DNA of 64,000 nucleotides from Streptomyces griseoviridis (lineage in GTDB: Bacteria; Actinomycetota; Actinomycetes; Streptomycetales; Streptomycetaceae): assembly GCF_005222485.1 (NCBI RefSeq), contig NZ_CP029078.1, forward strand, positions 5,607,501 through 5,671,500, in the 5' to 3' direction. Shown here one piece after another: positions 57,367 to 64,000 of the stretch. Position numbers and translations under genes: made by a program. Numbering within the stretch: position 1 is the stretch's first letter; each line of letters starts with the position of its first letter. A model generated the notes under the pieces. It saw only the letters and a program-made list of their open reading frames with translations, was not told where the DNA came from and made no database searches.

Positions 57367-58311
57367 ATGACTCTGCGATCCCTCGTCTCCCTCACCACCG
57401 GCGTCACCCTGCTCGCCTGCGTCCTCGCCGTGCTCGGCGTGCACGCCTACGCCACCGGCAGAGCGCAGCGCCAGGCCCTCGTCGACCGCCTCTCCGCCAC
57501 CGGCCAGATCCCGGTCGTCGGCAGGCGCCGCCGCTTCCGCACCCTGGACCGCAGGCTGCGCCGCACCGGCGTCGGCCGAAAGCTCGAACTGCGGCTCGCC
57601 GCCACCGGACTCGACGTCACACCGGGCGAGTTCTTCGTCTACATGCTCGCCACCGTGGCCGGCCTCTGGCTGGTCGGCCAGGCCGCCCTCGCCCCCTTCT
57701 TCGGACCCATCGCCGGACTCCTCGGCATCTGGGTGGCGGTGCAGTTCCTCAACTGGCAGCGCCAGAAACGTATCGAGAGGTTCATCAACCAACTCCCCGA
57801 ACTTTCCCGCATCCTGGCCAACGCCACCCAGGCGGGCCTTGCCCTGCGCACCGCGATCGGCATGGCGGCGGAGGAACTGGAGGCCCCGGCGGGCGAGGAA
57901 CTCGCCAAGGTCGCCAACCAGTTGGCGGTCGGCGCCGCCATGGACGACGCGCTGGGCGAGCTGGCCGAGCGGCTGCCGTCCCGCGAACTCGTCGTCCTCG
58001 TCACCACGTTGGTGCTCTCCAGCCGGGCCGGCGGCCAGGTGGTCAGCGCGCTGCGCAACCTCACCGAGACGCTGGAGGAACGCAAGGAGACCCGACGCGA
58101 GGTCCGCACCCAGCTCTCCCAGGTCAGCATGACCTCGTACGCCGTTCCCGTCCTCGGTATCGGCTCGTTGTTCCTCATGAACGGCGTCAAGGACGGCGCC
58201 CTCGACCGGATGACCGGCTCCCCGGTCGGCCAGGCCGCCGTCCTCATCGCCTTCGGCCTCTACGCGGTCGGCTTCGTCCTCATCCGCCGACTGTCCCGCA
58301 TCGACGTCTGA
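57367..58311 (+). CDS. TadB-like inner-membrane platform protein (type II secretion F domain)
   Basis: A 314-residue protein with an N-terminal span (LTTGVTLLACVLAVLGVHAY), two central spans (FFVYMLATVAGLWLVGQAAL, FFGPIAGLLGIWVAVQFL) and a GspF-type cytosolic domain (LPELSRILANATQAGLALRTAIGMAAEEL, SSRAGGQVVSALRNLTETLEERKETRREVR). It ends in two more spans. TadB and TadC form the platform on which the CpaF ATPase acts. ATG 57367. TadC follows after 19 bases with AAAGGAGG. Confidence 0.92.
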   Translation: MTLRSLVSLTTGVTLLACVLAVLGVHAYATGRAQRQALVDRLSATGQIPVVGRRRRFRTLDRRLRRTGVGRKLELRLAATGLDVTPGEFFVYMLATVAGLWLVGQAALAPFFGPIAGLLGIWVAVQFLNWQRQKRIERFINQLPELSRILANATQAGLALRTAIGMAAEELEAPAGEELAKVANQLAVGAAMDDALGELAERLPSRELVVLVTTLVLSSRAGGQVVSALRNLTETLEERKETRREVRTQLSQVSMTSYAVPVLGIGSLFLMNGVKDGALDRMTGSPVGQAAVLIAFGLYAVGFVLIRRLSRIDV

Positions 58312-58330
58312 GCACCGGAAAGGAGGACAC

Positions 58331-59218
58331 ATGGCACTGCTGCTCGCCCTCGCGATGGGCCTCGGCGTCTGGGGCGCCTTCGCCGGCATCCGCATGTACC
58401 GCGCCGACGCCAAACTCCCCGGCGACCTCGCGCTCGCCCTCGAGGTCGGCGCCACCCGCACCGGCGCCGTCGACTCGCTCGTCGACCGCCTCGGCATGCG
58501 CTACGCCCCCGCCGTGCAACGGATGATGGGCCCGAAGGCGGTCGCCAGGTACCGCCGCAGGATCGACCTCGCGGGCAACCCCGGCGGCCTGACGATCGAC
58601 CGCTACGCGGCCCGCCGCGCCGTCTACGGCTTCCTCGGCGGAACCGGCTTCCTGGTCTTCCTCCTCAAGGGCAACATCCTCCTCGCGGTGGTGCTGCTGG
58701 CCTTCGGCGCGTTCTGGACGGAGGTCGGCATCTGGTCGGCGATCCGCATCCGCAAGGACGTCATCGAACGCACCCTGCCCGACTTCCTCGACGTCCTCGC
58801 GGTCGTCGTCAGCGCCGGCCTCGGCTTCCGCCAGGCCCTGGACCGGGTCGCCTCCAAGTACGAGGGCCCCTGGGCCGACGAACTCCGCATCACCCTGCGC
58901 CAGATGGACCTCGGCATGAGCCGCAGGCAGGCCTTCGCGGAACTGCGCCGCCGCAACGACTCCGAGCAGGTCGCGATGTTCGTGACCGCGCTCCAGCAGG
59001 GCGAGGAACTGGGCGCGCCGATCGTCGACACGCTCGTCGCGCTCGCCAAGGACATGCGCCGCACGGACGCCCAGAACGCCCGCCGCAAGGCGGCCCGCGC
59101 GGTACCCAAGGCCACCATGATGATCACCACGTTCATGGTCCCGGCCACGATGATCCTGCTCGGCGCCGGACTGCTCCTCGGCTCAGGCACCGACTTCGGC
59201 ACCATCACTGGCAAGTAG
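58331..59218 (+). CDS. TadC-like inner-membrane platform protein
   Basis: A 295-residue protein of the same type II secretion F-domain family. It has an N-terminal span (ALLLALAMGLGVWGAFAGI), a central hydrophobic pair around FLGGTGFLVFLLKGNILLAVVLLAFGAFW, the F domain (TLPDFLDVLAVVVSAGLGFRQALDRVA, FVTALQQGEELGAPIVDTLVALAKDMR), and a final span (TFMVPATMILLGAGLLLG). GGAGG lies just before ATG 58331. It completes the CpaF-TadB-TadC motor. The histidine kinase follows after nine bases. Confidence 0.92.
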   Translation: MALLLALAMGLGVWGAFAGIRMYRADAKLPGDLALALEVGATRTGAVDSLVDRLGMRYAPAVQRMMGPKAVARYRRRIDLAGNPGGLTIDRYAARRAVYGFLGGTGFLVFLLKGNILLAVVLLAFGAFWTEVGIWSAIRIRKDVIERTLPDFLDVLAVVVSAGLGFRQALDRVASKYEGPWADELRITLRQMDLGMSRRQAFAELRRRNDSEQVAMFVTALQQGEELGAPIVDTLVALAKDMRRTDAQNARRKAARAVPKATMMITTFMVPATMILLGAGLLLGSGTDFGTITGK

Positions 59219-59227
59219 ACGACGGCG

Positions 59228-61027
59228 GTGACGCACATGCCCACGACGAGACCACGCCTCGGGCGGCTGCGACGCCGCGGGACCTCGTGGAAGCCGACGG
59301 AGATCACCACACCCCCCGCGGGGACGGTCCTGCCGGCCCACGCCCGCACCGGAGCCCCGGACATCCCGGTCACCTCGGTGACCCCGGCACTGCCCCCGGG
59401 CTGGGAACGCGCGGACGGCCTCGCCACGGGCCCCACGGAGGGCGGCCGGCCGACCGAACCGATGAACGCGATGCCGCCCCAGCCGGGCCCGCGGGGCACG
59501 AGCGGGGCGAGGGGCGGGGGCGGCGGTGGGGCGGTCGGCGAGGCGGCGGAGATATCCGTCTTCACGCCGTTACCGAGGAGGGCGGGACCGGCCCTGACGG
59601 CGCCACCCGCCCTCACCACCTCCCCCGCTCCCTCTCCCTACTCCTCACCCTCCGAGGCTCCTCCGTCCGAGGCCCCCGCCCAGGCGTCGAGAACCGGGTC
59701 GTCGAGAACTCGAGCGTCCAGAACCAGACAGTGGGGAACCAGACAGTCGGGAACCCAGGCGCCCAGGACCCCGACGATCCCGATCCAGATCAACGCCCTC
59801 CAGGCCATGTGCCGACAGGTCTTCGGGTTCCGCCTGGCGATGATCGCGCTGGCGGCCCCCTCCGCGCTGATCAACGCCTCACCGGGAGTGGCGACCCGGC
59901 TGGTCGGGGCGGCCGTCGTCGTCACCTTCATGGGCTCCTACGTCCTGCTCCGCGACTGGGAACGGTTCGGCCCGCTCCTGCTGCGCCACCCCGTCCTGCT
60001 GGCGGTGGACACCCTCTTCGGATCGCTGCTGCTGATCTCGGCGGGCCCGGACACCACGATCGCCTACGTGAGCGTCTGCACCCCGCTGCTGGCCGGGATC
60101 GTCTACGGCTGGCGGGGCGCCGCCGTCTTCGCGTCGCTCCAGTCCGTGATCCTGCTCCTGGTCCACGCGACCAGACGCGGCCTCGACGCGCCCCCGTCGG
60201 AGACGCTGATCCTGCCCGGCCTGTGCGTCATCGCCGGGGCGGTCGGCTCGGCGCTGCGCAACCTGCTGCTCCGCTTCGGCGCCGCAACCGAGGCCCTGAC
60301 GGCCGTGCAGGCCCGCCTCGCCGTGACCGAGGCGGTCAGCGCCGAACGGGCCAGGCTGGCACGGGAGATGCACGACTCGGTCGCGAAGACCCTGCACGGT
60401 GTGGCGCTGGCGGCGGAGGGCCTGGCGGGCTCGGCGGGCGCGACCCGGGTGGACGCGCGGCTGGTCAAGCAGCAGGCGGAGCTGGTGGCCCGCTCGGTCC
60501 GCAGGGCCGCCGCCGAGTCCCGTGAACTCCTCGCCGACCTGCGCCGGGAGGCCGACCCGCGGCACGCCACCGACGTCCTGGTCGAACTGGCCGCCCGCAC
60601 ACGGGACTTCAGGGCCCGCACCGGCATCGTCGCGAGCTACCGCCCGACCGGCGACCACGCGGTGCCGCCGATGCCGCCCGCCGTGGCCCGGCAGCTCCTG
60701 ACCATCGCGACGGAGGCGATGGAGAACGCCTACCGGCACGCGGGCCCGGCCCGGGTCGAGGTGGCGGCGGGGGTCCACGGCGACCTGCTGCGGATCGTCG
60801 TCCACGACGACGGACGCGGCCTGCCCGAGGACACCACCCTCGAACAGCTGCGCAGAGCGGGCCACTTCGGACTGATCGGCATGGTCGAGCGGGCCGCGTC
60901 CGTGGGCGCCCGCATCCGCATCGGCCGCGGCGACCACCCGCACGGCACGGAGGTCCGCCTCGACCTCCCGCTGGCGGCCCTGGCCACGGAGCCGGAGCAC
61001 GACACACAACACCCGCACCGCGTATGA
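59228..61027 (+). CDS. membrane sensor histidine kinase (NarL-type, HisKA_3)
   Basis: A 599-residue kinase from GTG 59228. Its first 190 residues are basic, then Pro/Ser-rich with repeated Thr-Arg-Gln-type segments (RTRASRTRQWGTRQSGTQAP), probably disordered. Four or more spans follow at about 200-345 (FRLAMIALAAPSALINASPG onward). The phospho-His is in REMHDSVAKTLHG near residue 382, and the ATPase has ATEAMENAYRHAG near 496, VVHDDGRGLPED and GHFGLIGMVERA. It pairs with the response regulator 42 bases downstream. Embedded between tadC and the pilin gene, it probably senses a condition that controls pilus expression. Confidence 0.9.
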   Translation: MTHMPTTRPRLGRLRRRGTSWKPTEITTPPAGTVLPAHARTGAPDIPVTSVTPALPPGWERADGLATGPTEGGRPTEPMNAMPPQPGPRGTSGARGGGGGGAVGEAAEISVFTPLPRRAGPALTAPPALTTSPAPSPYSSPSEAPPSEAPAQASRTGSSRTRASRTRQWGTRQSGTQAPRTPTIPIQINALQAMCRQVFGFRLAMIALAAPSALINASPGVATRLVGAAVVVTFMGSYVLLRDWERFGPLLLRHPVLLAVDTLFGSLLLISAGPDTTIAYVSVCTPLLAGIVYGWRGAAVFASLQSVILLLVHATRRGLDAPPSETLILPGLCVIAGAVGSALRNLLLRFGAATEALTAVQARLAVTEAVSAERARLAREMHDSVAKTLHGVALAAEGLAGSAGATRVDARLVKQQAELVARSVRRAAAESRELLADLRREADPRHATDVLVELAARTRDFRARTGIVASYRPTGDHAVPPMPPAVARQLLTIATEAMENAYRHAGPARVEVAAGVHGDLLRIVVHDDGRGLPEDTTLEQLRRAGHFGLIGMVERAASVGARIRIGRGDHPHGTEVRLDLPLAALATEPEHDTQHPHRV

Positions 61028-61069
61028 CGGTTGACCGACCCCACGACCCGAGAGAGAGGAGGCCGCCCG

Positions 61070-62053
61070 ATGCCGGAGCCGAGCACGCCCCCAACCGGCG
61101 CCCCACAGCCGCCGCCGTCACCGAGCCCGTTCGACGACTTCCCGCCGACCGCACCGGCCCCGCCCGCCGCGCCGCTGCGCGTCGTGGTCGCCGACGACAA
61201 CCCGGTGGTCCGCGCGGGCCTCACGGCGCTGCTCTCGGGCCGCCCCGACATCGTGGTCGTCGCGGAGGCGGCTGACGGGCGTGAGGCGTGCGAGGCGGCG
61301 CGCGAACTCCGCCCGGACGTGGTGCTGTTGGACGTCAGGATGCCGGGCGTCGACGGCATCTCGGCGCTGCCGTACCTGGTGCGGATCGCGCCGGTGGTGA
61401 TGCTGACGTACAGCAGGGAGTCGGAGATCGTCCGCGAGTCCCTGCGCAGGGGAGCGGGCGGCTACCTGGTCCACGGGGAGTTCACGGCGGACCAACTGAT
61501 CACCGCGGTGCGGGACACCAACCACGGCGGGGCGCACTTCACGCGGACGGCGGCGGGGGCACTGCTGGCCCAGGTGCGCCAGGACGCCGACCGGGGCGCG
61601 GGACGGGAGGGCGCGGGACGGGAGGGTGCGGGGCTGCCGGAGGGCCTGGGCGGCGCCGAGGCGTCCGACGGCAACCTTGCCCAGGGGTCGATTTCTTCGC
61701 GAGAGCAACCAGCCTCACCTGCGGATGAAGTCGGCTGGCCGCAGGAACTCTCCGCGATTTCCCCTCATCTCCTTTCGCGATTGCAATCAAATGTGGGACA
61801 GTCGTCGTCAGCGGGATGGCCGGGCGGTCGTGCGGCCGTCCCCGACAGGTCGAGGTTCCCACTCAGTGCGAGGGAGGCGGAGATCATGGACCTCATCGCG
61901 TCCGGCATGAACAACCAGCAGATCGCCGCCACGTGCTTCATCAGCGAGAAGACGGTCAAGAACCACATCAACCGCATCTTCGCGAAGCTCCACAGCACCA
62001 GCCGCTCCGAGGCCGCCGCCAAGTGGCTCGGCACCGCATGGGACCAGGGGTGA
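61070..62053 (+). CDS. NarL/FixJ-type response regulator with an unusual linker
   Basis: A 327-residue regulator from ATG 61070 (GGAGG at seven bases). After a Pro-rich lead, the receiver has VVVADDNPVVRAGLTALLSG, the phospho-Asp in VVLLDVRMPG (about residue 87) and the switch Thr in VVMLTYS. The C-terminal LuxR-type HTH is LSAREAEIMDLIASGMNNQQIAATCFISEKTVKNHINRI at about 264-305. Between them is a roughly 100-residue linker, long for the family, part of which (nt 61674-61810) is clearly less GC-rich. Partner of the kinase before it; likely targets include the Flp pilin promoter at 62054-62288. Confidence 0.9.
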   Translation: MPEPSTPPTGAPQPPPSPSPFDDFPPTAPAPPAAPLRVVVADDNPVVRAGLTALLSGRPDIVVVAEAADGREACEAARELRPDVVLLDVRMPGVDGISALPYLVRIAPVVMLTYSRESEIVRESLRRGAGGYLVHGEFTADQLITAVRDTNHGGAHFTRTAAGALLAQVRQDADRGAGREGAGREGAGLPEGLGGAEASDGNLAQGSISSREQPASPADEVGWPQELSAISPHLLSRLQSNVGQSSSAGWPGGRAAVPDRSRFPLSAREAEIMDLIASGMNNQQIAATCFISEKTVKNHINRIFAKLHSTSRSEAAAKWLGTAWDQG

Positions 62054-62288
62054 CCGGCGATGACCCGATCGAGTGAGGCGAGCGGCGGGGAGCGGCGGGC
62101 CGAGATCCGGGGCCGGGTCCCGGCTTGGGCCCGCGTTTGGGCCCTGGGGCCCTCTGGCGCACAGCGAAATCCGGCGTACGTTTCTGGTGTCGACGGTGGC
62201 ACCGGCCGGGAGGAAGCCGGTCACGCGGGCGACACGGAGACTTGCGAGCCGACCCGCCAGCGGTCGACCGGCACCGGAGGGGAACACC
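62054..62288. promoter_or_regulatory. upstream region of the Flp pilin gene
   Basis: A 235-bp gap that breaks the otherwise tight locus. It has a less GC-rich stretch near 62166-62190 (AATCCGGCGTACGTTTCTGG), suitable for a separate strong promoter for the pilin. GGAGGGG lies at 62277-62283 before the pilin ATG. No ORF with support was seen. Confidence 0.45.
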
Positions 62289-62486
62289 ATGAGCTACTGG
62301 GTCAACAGCACGGTTTCGTACCTCAAGACCCGCGCGTCCCGCAACGACAAGGGGCAGACGGCGGTCGAGTACCTCGGGATCATCGCGGTGGTCGTGGCGA
62401 TCGTGCTGGCGATCACGGGGACGGACATCGGGCAGTCGATCTACGACGCCATCGTGGATCAGATCGACCAGGTCACCGGCGGCTGA
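62289..62486 (+). CDS. Flp/Fap-type pilin
   Basis: A 65-residue pilin. The sequence MSYWVNSTVSYLKTRASRND leads into the prepilin site GQTAVEYLGIIAVVVAIVLAITG, where cleavage is expected after Gly, with Glu at +5 from the Gly-Gln junction, followed by the conserved hydrophobic helix. The short tail is TDIGQSIYDAIVDQIDQ. This is the major fibre subunit of the Tad system. GGAGGGG precedes the ATG. The next gene's ATG overlaps its TGA by one base. Confidence 0.93.
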   Translation: MSYWVNSTVSYLKTRASRNDKGQTAVEYLGIIAVVVAIVLAITGTDIGQSIYDAIVDQIDQVTGG

Positions 62487-63109
62487 TGCGCGTTCGTCGC
62501 TACGACGACGCAGGGCAGGCCTTCCCCATCTACATCACGGTGGTGGGGGGCCTGCTCTTTCTCGCGTTCGCGTACCTCGCGGTCGGCCAGGCCGCTGCGA
62601 CTCGCAACGGTGCCCAGACGGCAGCCGACGCGGCCGCTCTCGCGGCGGCCCAGGAGACCCGGGACCGGCTCGCCGGTGAGTGGGTGGACACGATCCTCGA
62701 CCCCACGAAGTGGGGGGACCTCCTCGACGGTGACGCCGCCGTCCTGGACGGGTGCCCACGCGCATACCAGCTCGCGGAGGACAACAGCTCGCATGTCCTC
62801 GATTGCGCCCCGCGGTTGGTGGATCTGAGCTACACAGTTCAGGTCCAGACGAACGACCCCGTCGGCGACACCATCGTTCCCGGCACGGAGGACACCTACG
62901 CCAAGGCGTCGGCCAAGGCCGTGATCGAGCCGCTCTGCACGTTCGAGCCGCCCATCGAGGGCGGCGGCGACGCCGGTGACCCGGGTGACCCCGCCGACAC
63001 CGTGTTGCCGAAGCTCACCTGCAAGGACAGGAACTGGGACCTGGACCCGGACGACCTCACCCGTCTCCCGGAGCCCAAGGACCTCTTCGACGTCCACCTG
63101 GCCGACTGA
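62486..63109 (+). CDS. TadG-like / pseudopilin pilus-assembly protein
   Basis: A 207-residue protein starting MRVRRYDDAGQAFPIYITVVGGLLFLAFAYLAVGQAAATRNGAQTAADAAALAAAQ, the helical start typical of Tad pilus-associated (TadG/TadE-like) proteins. The external part has cysteines (DGCPRAY, DCAPRL, PLCTFE, LTCKD) and an acidic DPGDPAD segment. ATG 62486 overlaps the pilin stop by one base (TGATG). It probably anchors or caps the pilus in the cell envelope. Confidence 0.8.
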   Translation: MRVRRYDDAGQAFPIYITVVGGLLFLAFAYLAVGQAAATRNGAQTAADAAALAAAQETRDRLAGEWVDTILDPTKWGDLLDGDAAVLDGCPRAYQLAEDNSSHVLDCAPRLVDLSYTVQVQTNDPVGDTIVPGTEDTYAKASAKAVIEPLCTFEPPIEGGGDAGDPGDPADTVLPKLTCKDRNWDLDPDDLTRLPEPKDLFDVHLAD

Positions 63110-63147
63110 CAAGCGAACGATGAGTGAAGAAGGAAGCGAGCGGAGTC

Positions 63148-63726
63148 ATGAGCATTCGGTTCACTGGGAAGGCCCGCAGGGGGATGGTCGCGTTGACCGT
63201 TGCGGCCGGACTGGCCGTCGGCGTGACCGGCTGCGGCGGGGGAGGGGACGACGCGAAGAAGCCGAACGCCTCCACCTCGGCTTCCTCGAACGGCGGGTCG
63301 GGACCGAGCGCGCAGGAAGGTACCGACGAGACTCTGGCGGAGCTGAAGGGCGAGGACGGCCTGCTCCTCCAGATCACCTCGGCCAGGAGGGACGCCGGCG
63401 GCTTCGTCACCGTCAGCGGTGAGCTGAAGAACGACGGCGCCCAGCCGGTCCGGCTGTCGGTGCGGGCCGCGGGTGACGAGACCGAGATCATCAGGCACGG
63501 TTCGTCGTTGGGCGGGGCGACTCTCGTGGACCCCGAGGGGAAGAAGCGCTACTACGTGCTGCGTGACACGGACGGCCGCCCGCTGACGACGACCGGTATG
63601 CCCCGGATCAAGGCGGGCGACTCCATTCCGGTCTTCATGCAGTTCCCGGCGCCGCCGACCGACACCACCGATGTCACCTTCCAACTGCCGACGTTCGCCG
63701 CCGCGACCATCAAGATCTCCGGGTGA
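63148..63726 (+). CDS. lipoprotein of the Tad locus
   Basis: A 192-residue protein with a lipoprotein signal (KARRGMVALTVAAGLAVGVTGC) and a Gly/Ser/Asn-rich spacer after the lipidated Cys. The mature domain, LLLQITSARRDAGGFVTVSGELKNDGAQPVRLSVRAA, is beta-rich and resembles FxLYD- or DUF4352-type immunoglobulin-like folds. ATG 63148 is preferred; a GTG at 63124 is in frame but has no ribosome-binding site. It sits between the TadG-like gene and an exported protein gene, so a structural envelope role is likely. Confidence 0.78.
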   Translation: MSIRFTGKARRGMVALTVAAGLAVGVTGCGGGGDDAKKPNASTSASSNGGSGPSAQEGTDETLAELKGEDGLLLQITSARRDAGGFVTVSGELKNDGAQPVRLSVRAAGDETEIIRHGSSLGGATLVDPEGKKRYYVLRDTDGRPLTTTGMPRIKAGDSIPVFMQFPAPPTDTTDVTFQLPTFAAATIKISG

Positions 63727-63733
63727 GGCGACG

Positions 63734-64000
63734 ATGATCCACACCCGAACCCGAACCAGGACACCGAGCCTCGCGCTGACCCTCACGGCGGCCTCCGTCC
63801 TGCTCGCCGCCAACCTCCTCGGCGCCACCACCGCCCGCGCCGACGACAACCCCAGCGTTCCGCCCGGCACCGAGGCCAACGCCGCCGCGCCCGTCAAGGT
63901 CGACCCCAACGACCCCGACCTGAAGCTCCCCGAAGGCGCCACCCTCGCCGACCCGAAGGTCCTCGACATCAAGTCCGTCGTGGAGGACCAGAGCGGCGAC
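63734..64000 (+). CDS. exported protein, 5' part only (window ends); possible OmpA-family member
   Basis: The first 89 codons of a gene that continues beyond the window. ATG 63734 begins a signal peptide: basic start (MIHTRTRTRTPS), hydrophobic core (LALTLTAASVLLAANLLGA) and cleavage near TARA-DD. The mature start is acidic and Pro-rich (NPSVPPGTEANAAAP, DPNDPDLKLPEGATLADPKV). I recall an OmpA-domain protein at the end of Tad loci in Streptomyces, with a similar N terminus, but the diagnostic C-terminal domain is not in view. Confidence 0.6.
   Translation, partial: MIHTRTRTRTPSLALTLTAASVLLAANLLGATTARADDNPSVPPGTEANAAAPVKVDPNDPDLKLPEGATLADPKVLDIKSVVEDQSGD

Noticed and set aside
55504..58497. 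997-codon open frame antisense to the Tad genes
   Set aside because: Shadow of tightly packed, well-supported genes on the plus strand.

Overview
The window is high-GC actinobacterial DNA and almost certainly chromosomal Streptomyces. It has dense genes with strong third-position GC, many 4-nt ATGA/GTGA start-stop overlaps and GTG starts. It also carries typical Streptomyces genes: mycothiol S-conjugate amidase, GTP-type PEP carboxykinase, a secreted chitinase with the 12-bp promoter repeats, and a Tad pilus locus. No rRNA, tRNA, transposase or integrase was recognised.

Layout. (1) 1-774: 3' end of a mycothiol conjugate amidase and a small membrane protein. (2) 774-10.3 kb: accessory genes, namely an NB-ARC/TPR protein, a Baeyer-Villiger-type monooxygenase with a divergent SMP-30-like lipoprotein and a nearby TetR regulator, a decayed ORF, a small secreted protein and a GH114 glycosidase. 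(3) 10.46-20.93 kb: the most interesting block. It holds a complete type I-E Cascade operon (casA-B-C-D-E) with no cas3, cas1 or cas2, a two-repeat mini-CRISPR just upstream of casA, two very small single-span membrane protein genes, and a divergent HTH-STAND NTPase of about 1350 residues. I read this as a candidate CRISPR-guided system in which a membrane-active or STAND-mediated response replaces Cas3 cleavage. (4) 21.0-29.8 kb: a YyaL-type thioredoxin-domain protein, then a tightly coupled four-gene operon for a surface glycan (processive GT2, GT39-like transferase, DPMS-like GT2 with GtrA domain, GlxA-like copper-radical oxidase). (5) 29.9-37.3 kb: housekeeping and conserved genes (Mut7-C RNase, TetR, hemolysin-III/PAQR, pckG, an Imm5-like protein, an aminotransferase). 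(6) 37.5-45.3 kb: a secreted serine protease and a D-amino-acid/keto-sugar catabolic cluster (D-aminoacylase, D-serine deaminase-like enzyme, PfkB kinase, IclR regulator, RidA, GntP permease) with an IclR-like operator in the divergent promoter. (7) 45.4-51.6 kb: carboxypeptidase, Nramp-related transporter, chitinase and two membrane proteins. (8) 52.3-64.0 kb: a Tad/Flp pilus locus (cpaB, cpaE-like, two tadE-like, cpaF/tadA, tadB, tadC, an embedded histidine kinase/response regulator pair, Flp pilin, TadG-like protein, lipoprotein, and a secreted protein cut by the window end).

Two 3'-gene ends (near 7.14 and 29.96 kb) are followed by tandem repeats in which every unit carries a copy of the stop codon. 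Starts were chosen by ribosome-binding sites and overlaps. Function calls come from recognised motifs without any database search.
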